Positions 8,599 to 16,665 of a DNA stretch of 64,000 bases are shown in pieces. Each line of letters starts with the position of its first letter. The first letter of the stretch is position 1. The stretch comes from Cellulomonas terrae (GTDB taxonomy: Bacteria > Actinomycetota > Actinomycetes > Actinomycetales > Cellulomonadaceae). The stretch lies in NCBI RefSeq assembly GCF_007990265.1, contig NZ_BJWH01000015.1, forward strand, positions 42,036 to 106,035, read 5' to 3'. Position numbers and translations under genes: made by a program. The notes beneath the pieces are model-generated. The model worked only from the letters and a program-made list of their open reading frames with translations, searched no databases and was not told where the DNA came from.

Positions 8599-9849
8599 AT
8601 GACAAGCAGCGCCACGGACGACACCGTCCAGGTCACCACCCCGCGCCGTCCTCGTCGCGCCCCCCTGCTGCTCGGTCCCGCGTTCGTCGCGGCCATCGCC
8701 TACGTCGACCCGGGCAACGTCGCCGCGAACCTCACCGCGGGCGCCCGGTACGGCTACCTGCTGCTGTGGGTGCTCGTCGCGGCGAACGCGATGGCCGTCC
8801 TCGTCCAGTACCAGTCCGCGAAGCTCGGCCTCGTCACCGGCGACTCGCTGCCCGGCGTGCTCGGCCAGCGGATGCGGCGCGCCCCGCGGCTGGCGTTCTG
8901 GATGCAGGCCGAGGTGGTCGCGGCGGCGACGGACATCGCGGAGGTCGTCGGCGGCGCCATCGCCCTCTACCTGCTCTTCGGTGTCCCGCTGCCGCTCGGC
9001 GGGCTGATCGTCGGCGTCGTGTCCCTGCTCCTGCTGGCCACCCAGAACCGGTACGGGCAGCGCCGGTTCGAGCACGTCATCATCGCCCTGCTCGCCGTCA
9101 TCACCGTCGGGTTCCTCGCCGGGCTGGTCGTGTCGCCGCCCGACGCCCGCGGTGTCCTGTCCGGCCTCGTCCCGCGCTTCGACGGCACCGACTCGGTCCT
9201 GCTCGCCGCGTCGATGCTGGGCGCGACCGTCATGCCCCACGCGATCTACGTGCACTCGGCCCTCGCCCGGGACCGGCACGGCCGGCCGACCGGTGCGACG
9301 CTGCGGGAGATCCTGCGGTCGACCCGCTGGGACGTCGGGATCGCGCTGGCCGTCGCGGGCGCCGTGAACATCGGCCTCCTGCTGCTCGCCGCGTCGGGCC
9401 TGCGCGGCGTCCCCGGCACCGACTCGATCCCCGGCGCCTACGACGCCATCGCCGACGCGCTCGGCCTCGGCATCGCGATCGCGTTCGCCATCGGCCTGCT
9501 CGCGTCGGGCCTGGCGTCCACCTCCGTCGGTGCCTACGCGGGCGCGACGATCATGGAGGGGCTGATCCACAAGCGGATCCCCCTGCTGGTCCGCCGCGTC
9601 GTCACCCTGATCCCGGCGATCGTCCTGCTGGCGGTCGGCGCCGACGCGACCTGGACGCTCGTCCTCTCGCAGGTGGTGCTCAGCTTCGGTATCCCGTTCG
9701 CGGTGATCCCGCTGGTCGCCCTGACCCGCAACCGCGCGGTCATGGGCACCCACCGCAACGGCCCCTGGCTGCACGCGACCCTGCTCCTGGTGGTGAGCCT
9801 GGTGGTGGCGCTGAACGTGACCCTCCTGGTCCTCCTGCTCCTGGGCTGA
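8599..9849 (+). CDS. mntH: Nramp-family divalent metal (Mn2+/Fe2+) transporter
   Basis: This 416-residue membrane protein has the Nramp helix-1 metal-binding motif DPGN (AYVDPGNVAANLTAGARYGY, about residue 34) and the helix-6 motif MPHAIYVHS (about residue 212), the two unwound helices that coordinate the metal. Around eleven hydrophobic helices are visible. It is predicted to import Mn2+ and possibly Fe2+ with protons. ATG 8599 follows TGAGGG. A palindromic operator lies just upstream, and a reduced copy of the dispersed CGGCAGT-type palindrome follows the stop. Confidence 0.94.
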   Translation: MTSSATDDTVQVTTPRRPRRAPLLLGPAFVAAIAYVDPGNVAANLTAGARYGYLLLWVLVAANAMAVLVQYQSAKLGLVTGDSLPGVLGQRMRRAPRLAFWMQAEVVAAATDIAEVVGGAIALYLLFGVPLPLGGLIVGVVSLLLLATQNRYGQRRFEHVIIALLAVITVGFLAGLVVSPPDARGVLSGLVPRFDGTDSVLLAASMLGATVMPHAIYVHSALARDRHGRPTGATLREILRSTRWDVGIALAVAGAVNIGLLLLAASGLRGVPGTDSIPGAYDAIADALGLGIAIAFAIGLLASGLASTSVGAYAGATIMEGLIHKRIPLLVRRVVTLIPAIVLLAVGADATWTLVLSQVVLSFGIPFAVIPLVALTRNRAVMGTHRNGPWLHATLLLVVSLVVALNVTLLVLLLLG

Positions 9850-9864
9850 CCCGCCGCGGCGCCC

Positions 9865-9893
9865 ACGAGGACGGAGAAGTGCCGCGCTCGTCG
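9865..9893. repeat. Short copy of the dispersed intergenic palindrome
   Basis: The end of this 29-base segment, GAAGTGCCGCGCTCGTCG, shares 18 bases with the copy at 19255-19325 except one. CGAGGACGG can pair imperfectly (7/9) with CCGCGCTCG. It lies between the converging mntH and sigma factor genes. It is the most degenerate of four copies in the window. Confidence 0.6.
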
Positions 9894-9903
9894 GGCGATG
9901 GGC

Positions 9904-11178
9904 TCAGGCTTCCAGGTCCGCCAGGCGCGACTCCAGGTGGGTGCGTTCCGTCGGGTTGGTCACCAAGGACAGGGCCGCGCGGTACGCCGCCGCCGCCGCG
10001 GTCGGGTGGCCGGCGCGTCGGAGGAGCTCGGCGCGGACGGCGGGGACCCGGTGGTGGCGGGGGAGGGCGTCGTCGAGGCCGTCGAGCAGCTGCAGGCCGG
10101 CGTCCGGACCGTCCGCCTCGGCCACCGCGACCGAGCGGGCCAGCCGGACGACGGGTGAGCCCGTGAGCGCCTCGAGCTGCGCGTAGAGGTCGGCGATGAC
10201 GGACCAGCGCGTGTCCGCCGCCGTCGGAGCCGTGGCGTGCTCGGCCGCGATGAGCGCCTGCAACCGGTACTCCGTCGCGAGGCGCGACTGGTGGCCGGCC
10301 GGGTCGGCGGTCGACCGCGAAGCGTCCGCGAGCGAGCTCAGCAGCGCCACGCCCTCCGTGATCTCGTCGCGGTGCCAGCGGGTGCGGTCCTGGTCCGGGA
10401 GCAGGACCAGCGCACCTGACTCGTCCAGCCGGGTGTCGCGGCGAGAGTGCTGCAGGAGCAGGAGGGCGAGCAAGGATCGGACGACGGCGCGGTCCGGGAG
10501 GAGCGAGTCGAGCACGCGCAGCAGGCGGATGGCCTCGTCGCCGAGGTCCACGCGCAGCGGCTCGGCGCCGACCCCCGGGTGGTAGCCGGAGGTGAAGGCG
10601 AGGTAGACGACGGTCGCGACGACGTCGAGGCGCTCGTCCAACCGTTCCGCGGCGGGCGTCGCGAAGGGAATGCCGGAGGAGGCGAGCCGCTTCTTGGCGC
10701 GGGTCAGGCGGGCGGCCATCGTCGACTCCTGCACGAGCAGGAGCCGGCCGATCTCGGTCGTGGTGAGCCCGACGACGAACCGCAGGGTCAGGGCGACCCG
10801 GTCGTCGGGTGCGATCGCGGGGTGGCAGCAGGCGAAGATCAGGCGGAGGCGCTCGTCGGCCACGTGGGCGCCGGGGTCGACGACGGCCGCGGCGGCGGCG
10901 CGCATCTCGTCGTCGACCACCATCAACGGTTCCTTCCGTCGGGCGACCGCCTCGGAGCGGAGACGGTCGAGGACTCGGCGGCGCGCGGCCGTGAGGAGCC
11001 AGGCGCCGGTGTTCGTCGGGACGCCGTCGACGGGCCAGTGCCGCGCGGCCGACTCGAAGGCGTCGGAGACGGCGTCCTCGGCGAGGTCGGGGCGCGCGAA
11101 CTGGCCGATCAGCAGGCCGATCAGGCGTGACCAGTGGGCGCGCCAGGCGTCGGCGAGGGCGTCGTCGGAGGGGGTCAC
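9904..11178 (-). CDS. ECF42-type RNA polymerase sigma factor
   Basis: The 424-residue protein has sigma region 2 at about residues 15-80 (DLAEDAVSDAFESAARHWPV ... WLLTAARRRVLDRLR) and region 4 at about 115-170 (FVVGLTTTEIGRLLLVQEST). A long helical C-terminal extension of about 230 residues follows (TPR-like, DUF6596). Long-tailed ECF factors next to YCII (DGPF) genes define group ECF42. GTG 11178 is the start. Two YCII genes lie immediately upstream on the same strand, and a TGTCGA-17-CGTC promoter precedes them. ECF42 factors have no anti-sigma gene; the tail is thought to control activity. Confidence 0.92.
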   Translation of the reverse strand: MTPSDDALADAWRAHWSRLIGLLIGQFARPDLAEDAVSDAFESAARHWPVDGVPTNTGAWLLTAARRRVLDRLRSEAVARRKEPLMVVDDEMRAAAAAVVDPGAHVADERLRLIFACCHPAIAPDDRVALTLRFVVGLTTTEIGRLLLVQESTMAARLTRAKKRLASSGIPFATPAAERLDERLDVVATVVYLAFTSGYHPGVGAEPLRVDLGDEAIRLLRVLDSLLPDRAVVRSLLALLLLQHSRRDTRLDESGALVLLPDQDRTRWHRDEITEGVALLSSLADASRSTADPAGHQSRLATEYRLQALIAAEHATAPTAADTRWSVIADLYAQLEALTGSPVVRLARSVAVAEADGPDAGLQLLDGLDDALPRHHRVPAVRAELLRRAGHPTAAAAAYRAALSLVTNPTERTHLESRLADLEA

Positions 11179-11299
11179 CGTGCGGGCCGCTCCCCGGACG
11201 TGGCGGCCCCCCGGGCGCGGTGCTGTGCCGACGTCGCCATGTCCACGAACGTAACGGAAGCACGCGTGCCGCAGGCGTGCGTCGGCAGGTCGGAGGTCG

Positions 11300-11527
11300 T
11301 CACGCCAGGGGTCGCACCTCGAACGTGCCGACCGCGGGCAGCCCGTCGAGCACGGCGTCGAGGTCCGGCTCGTCGAGCAGCTGGATGCCGGTCAGCGCCG
11401 ACGCGGGACCGTCGAACGGGCCGTCCCGCAGGGCACGGTCCTGCACCGACGTCGCGGTGTCCACGGAGCCCAGGGTCAGACCGCCGGGCAGGTTGGCGGA
11501 CCCGAACGCCAGGACGAGGAACCTCAC
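11300..11527 (-). CDS. Short YCII (DGPF) family protein
   Basis: This 75-residue protein (GTG start, GTGA overlap with the upstream YCII gene) has the RDGPF motif at about residue 34 that gives DGPF proteins their name, and an N-terminal beta strand (MRFLVLAFGS). It is shorter than the usual 95-130 residues. It lies 121 bases upstream of the ECF42 gene. YCII proteins are small ferredoxin-like-fold proteins of uncertain catalytic role; here the role is inferred only from linkage to the sigma factor. Confidence 0.75.
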   Translation of the reverse strand: MRFLVLAFGSANLPGGLTLGSVDTATSVQDRALRDGPFDGPASALTGIQLLDEPDLDAVLDGLPAVGTFEVRPLA

Positions 11528-11922
11528 GACGCGGTCAGCGCGTCGTCGCCGTCCACGGGGAGACCGTCGACGAACCGCACGGTGCGGCGGATCTCGACGG
11601 ACTCACCGTTGAGCACGAGCGCGGACGCCGCCTCTGTCAGCGCCTCCAGCGAGGTGCGGGCGACCAGGTAGAACCCGGCCACCTGCTCCGCGGTCTCGGC
11701 GTAGGGGCCATCGGTGACGACGACGCCGGCGCGGCCGTCGGACCGCAGCGACCGCGCCCGCGCGGCGACGCCGAGCGCGCGGGTGGTGACGATCTCCCAC
11801 CCCTGGTCGGCACAGTGCTGCTGGAACCCGCTGTGGGCGGCGTAGGCGCGCTCGCGCTCCTCGGCGGTCAGCGCGGCGTCACGGGCGTCGTCGCGGTAGA
11901 GCACGACGGTGAACTCGGCCAT
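11524..11922 (-). CDS. YCII (DGPF) family protein
   Basis: The 132-residue product starts at ATG 11922 after AGGAG. It contains the family motif as TDGPYAETAEQVAGFYLVAR (about residues 69-88), with the conserved glycine-phenylalanine-tyrosine strand. The 3' end overlaps the next YCII gene by 4 bases, so both are translated together. The promoter at 11972-11998 lies 50 bases upstream and matches the ECF42 consensus, which suggests that the downstream sigma factor controls this operon and itself. Confidence 0.9.
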   Translation of the reverse strand: MAEFTVVLYRDDARDAALTAEERERAYAAHSGFQQHCADQGWEIVTTRALGVAARARSLRSDGRAGVVVTDGPYAETAEQVAGFYLVARTSLEALTEAASALVLNGESVEIRRTVRFVDGLPVDGDDALTAS

Positions 11923-11971
11923 CTCAGCTCCTGCTGGTCGGAGGACGCCTGGTGCGTCCCGCTGCCCCGAT

Positions 11972-11998
11972 GACGCGCGAGTGCGGCGGTGATCGACA
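11972..11998 (-). promoter_or_regulatory. ECF42-type promoter, site 1
   Basis: On the minus strand TGTCGA (11998-11993) is followed after exactly 17 bases by CGTC (11975-11972). The same pair with the same spacing precedes the YCII genes at 15418 and 16576. It matches the -35/-10 motif described for ECF42 sigma factors. It drives the YCII-YCII-sigma factor unit. Confidence 0.85.
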
Positions 11999-11999
11999 G

Positions 12000-12923
12000 T
12001 CAGCCCGCGTACGCGTGGAGCACCCGGGCGAAGATGCCCGGGTCGGGCTCCTGCGCGAGGTGCTCCGCCGCGGAGTGGACGTGCCCGGCGCGCCAGATGC
12101 CGTTGTCGTCGCGCCGCTTGACGAAGGGTCGTCCGACGAAGGGGTCGGTCCCGGGCTCGCCCGGTCGCAGGATCCATCGACCGGGTGCCTGCTGCAGGAG
12201 GACGGCACCGAGGTAGCTGGCGTACCGGGCCACCACCTCGGCTCCCTCGGGTGAGCGGACATCGAGGTCCGCCGCCGTCAGGTCGACCTGCGCGAGCTGC
12301 TCGAGGGCGGTCAGCGACTCCGGGCTCAGGTCCAGGTGGGTGCCGTCCGCGCCGGCGTGCGCCCGCAGGGCCGCGATGCGGTCGTCCACCTGCGCGGCCC
12401 ACGCGTCGCGCTCGGGGGTGTCGCCCGGGTCGTCGTCGGGTGCGGTGTAGCCGGGGATGGGGAGGCGCTTCGGTGCCCAGTCGGGCCCTTCGACGTCCCG
12501 GCGTCGCTGCACCTCGCGGAGCTGACCGTCGTACAGCTTGCCCAGCTCCTGTCCGGTGCGGCGCTTGAGCAGCAGGCCCATCTGGTTGTACGGCGAGATC
12601 GGGAAGCCGTGGAGCGTGTCGGGACGGACCACGGGCTGACCGCGGAAGACGACGTCGGGCGTGTTGTCGAGGTGCCACCCGCCGCCGGCGACCCGCAGGA
12701 TCGCCTCGCCGATGTACCGCATGGCGCCGTCGATCCAGTCCGAGTCGCCCTCGTTCTGGAACGACTCCCGGTCGGGCCACCGCGTCAGCATGTAGTCCTC
12801 GAGCTCCTCCAGCGACTCGCGGGTGAAGCCCTTCGTCCAGGAGTTCGGCATGAGGAAGTCCTCGAACCGCGCCAGGCGAGGATCCATGGCCTCCAGCCAG
12901 TCCTCGAACTGCTCGTCCTTCAC
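12000..12923 (-). CDS. Candidate immunity protein for the adjacent toxin
   Basis: The protein of 307 residues starts at GTG 12923, 5 bases after GGGAGG, and lies 41 bases downstream of the toxin gene on the same strand. It is soluble and acidic, with no signal peptide or membrane helix. Residues 50-75 (DWIDGAMRYIGEAILRVAGG) resemble the helical DUF-type domains found in cytoplasmic proteins next to polymorphic toxins. I do not recognise a named family with certainty. Position directly after a toxin with a nuclease-like tail is the main argument for an immunity role. It could instead be an accessory protein. Confidence 0.6.
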   Translation of the reverse strand: MKDEQFEDWLEAMDPRLARFEDFLMPNSWTKGFTRESLEELEDYMLTRWPDRESFQNEGDSDWIDGAMRYIGEAILRVAGGGWHLDNTPDVVFRGQPVVRPDTLHGFPISPYNQMGLLLKRRTGQELGKLYDGQLREVQRRRDVEGPDWAPKRLPIPGYTAPDDDPGDTPERDAWAAQVDDRIAALRAHAGADGTHLDLSPESLTALEQLAQVDLTAADLDVRSPEGAEVVARYASYLGAVLLQQAPGRWILRPGEPGTDPFVGRPFVKRRDDNGIWRAGHVHSAAEHLAQEPDPGIFARVLHAYAG

Positions 12924-12964
12924 TACGACCTCCCGTCGACCGGCACCCGCGCGCCGTAGGGCAA

Positions 12965-14605
12965 CTATCTGACCACGGCTTCGCTGTGGACGACCCTCCA
13001 CTCGATGCCCGCCTCGTCGAGCTTGCGGATGGTCGCGGCGGACGGCTGGCTGCCGAAGACGTACCGGATCGTCCAGTTGGCGTTGACGAGGGTCTGGTCC
13101 TTCGCCAGCTGCGCCGGGTCGATGGTGTTCCCCGACTTGATCTCGACGCCGATCTGGTCCTCGATGTTGACGACGTCGTAGTTGCGGTCGACGCCGCTGG
13201 CGTCCTTGACCGACGTGTTGCGCGTCCACTCGTCGGGCGAGTACTCGTCGAGCTCGTAGACCGCGTTCTCGAACGCGTCGCCGCGCGGCTTGTTGCCCTG
13301 GTTGCGGATGTACTGGTCCCGCCACTGCTCCCACGTCAGCCGGTTGGAGCCGTTCGTCTGGTACAGCTGCCAGCGCGCGAGCATGTGCTCCTCGCTGCCG
13401 GCCGGGTAGTCCGTGTGCGGTCCCAGACCGTCCAGGTCCGCCCTGGTCGGCTCGGCCCTGGTGCGGAAGGCCTCGGCGGGGTTGCTGTACTCGAACACCA
13501 CGGGGTCGTCGGCGGTCCCGCTGCCGCGCCAGGTGCGGTTGTCCTGCGGCTTCTTCTTGAGCAGGTCCTCGAGCCACGAACGCCAGGACGCGGGGAGGTG
13601 CTTGAAGGTCTTCTGCAGGATCTTGCCGACGATGCCGACGCCGATCAGGGAGGTGATGGCCAGGGCGAGCTCGAGGGTGCCTTGCTTGACCAGGTCCTGG
13701 CCGTCGATCTTGCCCTCGCCCCAGTCGGCGACCACGTCCAGGAAGTCCCCGACCGAGACCAGGGTGAACCCGACGCCGAGGATCTTCAGCCCGAACGCGG
13801 CCCCCGCCGCCGCACCGGCCGCGCCGCCGGGTACGGCCCCGACGCCGAACCCGAACACGGCCCCGATCGCGGCCCCGCCCATCGCGCCGATGATGGCCAG
13901 GGCGACGGTCAGGATCAGGCCGACCACGACCAGGATCCAGCCGATGACCCGGCACGCGGAGGCCAGGAACCGGAACAGCCCGACGTGCTCACCGATCCAG
14001 TCGCGCAGCCCGGCGAGGTTCTGATCGATCCAGCCGCCCAGGTCGGCGGTGGTCGACTCCCACCAGTCGGAGATCGCCGCGCCGGCGTCGGTGACCGACT
14101 CCCACGCGTCCGACGCGGTGGACGCGACCCAGTCGGTGCCCTCGTCGACGGCGTCGGTGACGTCGTCCCACCGGTCGGAGAACCAGCCGCCGATGCCCTG
14201 GGACTTCTCGGTGTCGGCCTGGTCGGCCTCCTGGTCCTCGGCCGGTTCGGGTCCCCAGGTCAGGACCGTGCCCCCGGTGGCCAACGCCGTCTGGGTGTAG
14301 GCGGGGACCTGGGTGAGCGGGTCGGGGTCGTCGTCGACCACCGGGATCACCGGGCCGAGGGTGCCGCCGTAGCGCAGGTCGGCCAGGGTGCGGGCGCGGG
14401 TCAGGTGGGTGTCGACCACCGGCAGGACCGTCGTGTTGAGCCGGTCGGCGATGCCCAGGGCCTCGTCGAACCCGGTCGTGGAGACCCCGAGTGCCGAGGC
14501 CCGGGACCGCAACGGACCCAGCCCCTCCAACGCGTCCCGGGTCGCGACCAGGTCCGCCCGCACCCCCGCCACACCCTCAGCGCTGATCTCCACGATCCGC
14601 GTCAC
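12965..14605 (-). CDS. Polymorphic toxin with nuclease-like C-terminal domain
   Basis: This 546-residue protein has three parts. Residues 1-85 are helical and WXG100-like (MTRIVEISAEGVAGVRADLV ...). Residues 205-290 hold membrane helices and a glycine/alanine zipper (AIGAMGGAAIGAVFGFGVGA and similar). Residues 441-546 form a compact domain with RGDAFENAVYELD, GVDRNYDVV and VEIKSG. Aspartates near 473-477 and E488-x-K490 fit a PD-(D/E)XK restriction-endonuclease-fold toxin. The WXG start suggests export by a type VII-like system. GTG 14605 starts the gene. A candidate immunity gene follows. No secretion genes lie in the window. Confidence 0.72.
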   Translation of the reverse strand: MTRIVEISAEGVAGVRADLVATRDALEGLGPLRSRASALGVSTTGFDEALGIADRLNTTVLPVVDTHLTRARTLADLRYGGTLGPVIPVVDDDPDPLTQVPAYTQTALATGGTVLTWGPEPAEDQEADQADTEKSQGIGGWFSDRWDDVTDAVDEGTDWVASTASDAWESVTDAGAAISDWWESTTADLGGWIDQNLAGLRDWIGEHVGLFRFLASACRVIGWILVVVGLILTVALAIIGAMGGAAIGAVFGFGVGAVPGGAAGAAAGAAFGLKILGVGFTLVSVGDFLDVVADWGEGKIDGQDLVKQGTLELALAITSLIGVGIVGKILQKTFKHLPASWRSWLEDLLKKKPQDNRTWRGSGTADDPVVFEYSNPAEAFRTRAEPTRADLDGLGPHTDYPAGSEEHMLARWQLYQTNGSNRLTWEQWRDQYIRNQGNKPRGDAFENAVYELDEYSPDEWTRNTSVKDASGVDRNYDVVNIEDQIGVEIKSGNTIDPAQLAKDQTLVNANWTIRYVFGSQPSAATIRKLDEAGIEWRVVHSEAVVR

Positions 14606-14705
14606 GCAGCCCCCTCACGCGTCGACGGACGAGGCCACGTCCGCGGCGACGAACGTAGCGGACGCGCCGGGACCGTGAACAGCACCGACAGCCGTGGGGG
14701 GCGGC

Positions 14706-15056
14706 TCACATCTGCGCGATCTCCCGGACCTCGATCGTGTACTCCGGCAGCAGCATCGCGTGCTGCAGCACGGCCTCGCGGCTGGGAGCGGTGACCAGGT
14801 AGAAGCCCCCGAGCTGTTCGACCGTCTCCGCGAACGGCCCCTCGGTGATCTCCGCGTCGTCGCCCGAGCGCCGCAGCGTCACGGCCGTGGCCACGGGCTG
14901 GAGCGCCTCGCTGGCCAGGAACGTCACGCCGAAGTCGGCCGCCCGGTCGTCGTAGTCGCCGTGCTGCCGGTAGTACTCGGCCTTGGTCGCCTCGTCGGCG
15001 TTGTCCCAGTCGCCCTCCGTGGCGTACATGAGGACGACGAACGTCTGCGCGCTCAT
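14706..15056 (-). CDS. YCII (DGPF) family protein
   Basis: The 116-residue protein has the motif ITEGPFAETVEQLGGFYLV (about residues 71-89), a conservative variant of DGPF. Its ATG at 15056 overlaps the stop of the upstream YCII gene (ATGA), so it is the second gene of a two-gene operon under the ECF42-type promoter at 15462-15488. Function unknown; the pair may form a heteromer. Confidence 0.9.
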   Translation of the reverse strand: MSAQTFVVLMYATEGDWDNADEATKAEYYRQHGDYDDRAADFGVTFLASEALQPVATAVTLRRSGDDAEITEGPFAETVEQLGGFYLVTAPSREAVLQHAMLLPEYTIEVREIAQM

Positions 15057-15418
15057 GCGTCGTGCACGATGACCGGGCGCAGCTCGATGCCGCCGCCGTC
15101 GGTCAACAGGTGCTCCCCGGCGAGCCGGGCGAGGCCCTGGACGTCGTCGGTCTCGATCACGTAGTAGCCGCCGACGTGCTCGGCCAGCTCGACGTACGGA
15201 CCCTCGGTGATCGTGAGGTCCCCTCCGTCGGGGCGCTGGACCGTGACGGCGTTCTTGGAGAATCCCAGCTCCTCGCCGCCGACGATGCGGTAGCCGCGAG
15301 CCTCGCACGCCTCCGAGAACGCCCCGTGCTCGCCCATCGCGCGCTCCTGGACCTCCGGGGTCGCGTTCTCCCAGACGGACTCGTCGCCCCAGAGCAAGAG
15401 TGTCCACCGGTCTGTCAT
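15053..15418 (-). CDS. YCII (DGPF) family protein
   Basis: This 121-residue protein carries ITEGPYVELAEHVGGYYVIE at the family motif position. ATG 15418 begins 44 bases after the -10 element of an ECF42-type promoter. It is translationally coupled to the YCII gene that follows. It is divergent from the ArsR/glyoxalase operon, and the two promoters lie about 30 bases apart. Confidence 0.9.
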   Translation of the reverse strand: MTDRWTLLLWGDESVWENATPEVQERAMGEHGAFSEACEARGYRIVGGEELGFSKNAVTVQRPDGGDLTITEGPYVELAEHVGGYYVIETDDVQGLARLAGEHLLTDGGGIELRPVIVHDA

Positions 15419-15461
15419 GACGTCATCTCCCTCATGTGCTCACTGTGCCTGTCGGGGTGAT

Positions 15462-15488
15462 GACGCGCGAGGGTTCCCCGAATCGACA
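15462..15488 (-). promoter_or_regulatory. ECF42-type promoter, site 2
   Basis: TGTCGA (15488-15483) and CGTC (15465-15462) are separated by exactly 17 bases on the minus strand. The segment around CGTC (CTCGCGCGTCAT) is identical to site 1. It should drive the two YCII genes at 15418-14706. Confidence 0.85.
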
Positions 15489-15492
15489 GCCC

Positions 15493-15522
15493 TTGACAGG
15501 CAAGTACTGGCTTGCCTATACA
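15493..15522 (+). promoter_or_regulatory. Sigma-70-type promoter with operator in the spacer
   Basis: TTGACA (15493-15498) and TATACA (15517-15522) are separated by 18 bases. The spacer is an inverted repeat, GGCAAG and CTTGCC around TACTGG, extending one more A/T pair into the boxes. The predicted transcription start, 7 bases after the -10 box, is the G of the GTG codon at 15529, so the ArsR message is probably leaderless. A dimer bound here would block polymerase directly. Confidence 0.8.
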
Positions 15523-15528
15523 GGTCGG

Positions 15529-15819
15529 GTGGCAGCCGACGTCTACAAGGCACTCGCCGACGCCACGCGTCGCGCGATCCTCGACGAGCTCCAGGACCGT
15601 GACGGGCAGTCGCTGTTCGAGCTGTGCACCCGGTTGACCATGAGGCACGGGCTCGGCTCGACCCGGCAGGCCGTCTCGCAGCACCTCGAGGTGCTCGAGG
15701 AGGCCGGGCTCGTGACCGTCCGCCGCGAGGGCCGCTACAAGTTCCACCACCTCGACACCGGGCCGCTGCGGCAGATCGCCACGCGCTGGCCCGTCCCCGA
15801 CGAAGGAGAGTCCCCATGA
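15529..15819 (+). CDS. ArsR-family (HTH) transcriptional regulator
   Basis: This 96-residue winged-helix protein has the family start DVYKALADATRRAILDEL, a recognition helix around STRQAVSQHLEVLEEAGLV and a wing (RREGRYKFHHL). It has no obvious metal-binding cysteines (only one Cys), so it belongs to the group often linked to AHSA1/YCII or glyoxalase genes. GTG 15529 is chosen because it coincides with the predicted transcription start. It overlaps the VOC gene (ATGA). Autorepression through the spacer palindrome is likely. Confidence 0.88.
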   Translation: MAADVYKALADATRRAILDELQDRDGQSLFELCTRLTMRHGLGSTRQAVSQHLEVLEEAGLVTVRREGRYKFHHLDTGPLRQIATRWPVPDEGESP

Positions 15820-16214
15820 TCCGCATCACCGTGACCAGCGTGTTCGTCGACGACCAGAGCGCGGCGCTCGACTTCTACACCCGCCTCCTGGGGTTCGAGG
15901 TGAAGAACGACATCCCGCTCGGCGGCGACGACCGCTGGCTCACGGTCGTCTCGCCGGCCGCCCCGGACGGCGTCGAGCTGCTCCTGGAGCCCAGCGGGCA
16001 CCCGGCGGTCGGTCCGTACAAGGCCGCGCTGGTCGAGGACGGCATCCCGGCCGCGTCCTTCGGGGTCGACGACCTCCAGGCGGAGTTCGACCGGCTGACC
16101 GCCGCTGGCGTGCGGTTCGTGCAGCCGCCGACGGACATGGGGCCGGTCGTCGTCGCGACCCTGGACGACACCTGCGGGAACCTCATCCAGCTCGCGCAGA
16201 CGACCTCCGCCTAG
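15816..16214 (+). CDS. VOC-family (glyoxalase/bleomycin-resistance fold) protein
   Basis: The 132-residue protein shows the vicinal-oxygen-chelate fold pattern: RITVTSVFVDDQSAALDFY, a central E-rich strand (GVELLLEPSG) and the C-terminal DDTCGNLIQLAQ segment. It starts with ATG 15816 after AAGGAGAG and overlaps the ArsR stop. It overlaps the converging YCII gene by 4 bases at its end. It probably binds or modifies a small electrophile, but the substrate is not evident. Confidence 0.9.
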   Translation: MIRITVTSVFVDDQSAALDFYTRLLGFEVKNDIPLGGDDRWLTVVSPAAPDGVELLLEPSGHPAVGPYKAALVEDGIPAASFGVDDLQAEFDRLTAAGVRFVQPPTDMGPVVVATLDDTCGNLIQLAQTTSA

Positions 16215-16576
16215 AGGCCGTCCGGGGGTGCGATCGACTCGCGGATCTCGGCCACCTCGCCGGTCCCGCGGATGAGCTCGCCGACGAGCACGGCCAGCCC
16301 GTCGACGTCGTCGGTCGCGATCCGGTAGAAGCCGGCGAGGACCTCGGTCGGCTCTGCGAACGGCCCGTCGGTCACCGACGTGCGACCGTCCCGCAGACGC
16401 ACCACCCGGGAGACGGAGTGGTGGAGCTCGGCGCTGTCGCGGATGACGTGCCCGCCGTCGGAGCACGCGCGGGCGAACGCCTCGTGCACCCGGTGACCGG
16501 GGATGCGGTCCGGAACGTCGTCGCCGTGCCAGACGGTCTGGTCGCCGTACAGCGCGACGATGTACTCGGTGGTCAT
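16211..16576 (-). CDS. YCII (DGPF) family protein
   Basis: The 121-residue product contains VTDGPFAEPTEVLAGFYRIA (the canonical DGPF motif, about residues 68-87). ATG 16576 lies 34 bases after the -10 element of the third ECF42-type promoter. It stands alone, with the SDR gene divergent and the VOC gene convergent. Confidence 0.9.
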   Translation of the reverse strand: MTTEYIVALYGDQTVWHGDDVPDRIPGHRVHEAFARACSDGGHVIRDSAELHHSVSRVVRLRDGRTSVTDGPFAEPTEVLAGFYRIATDDVDGLAVLVGELIRGTGEVAEIRESIAPPDGL

Positions 16577-16609
16577 GGTCGTCCTCTCGTCGTCGTCGGT
16601 CGTGCCCAT

Positions 16610-16636
16610 GACGCACGCCGCGCGCACCGATCGACA
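16610..16636 (-). promoter_or_regulatory. ECF42-type promoter, site 3
   Basis: TGTCGA (16636-16631) and CGTC (16613-16610) are again 17 bases apart on the minus strand, although the spacer sequence differs from sites 1 and 2. Conservation of both boxes and spacing but not spacer argues for a functional promoter. Confidence 0.83.
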
Positions 16637-16665
16637 GAGTCGCACGACAGTGTTTGGTTGGTCCG

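Noticed and set aside
12986..14794. Long plus-strand open frame opposite the toxin gene
   Set aside because: Low-complexity antisense translation. The minus-strand frame has the toxin domains, a signal for starts and normal codon use.
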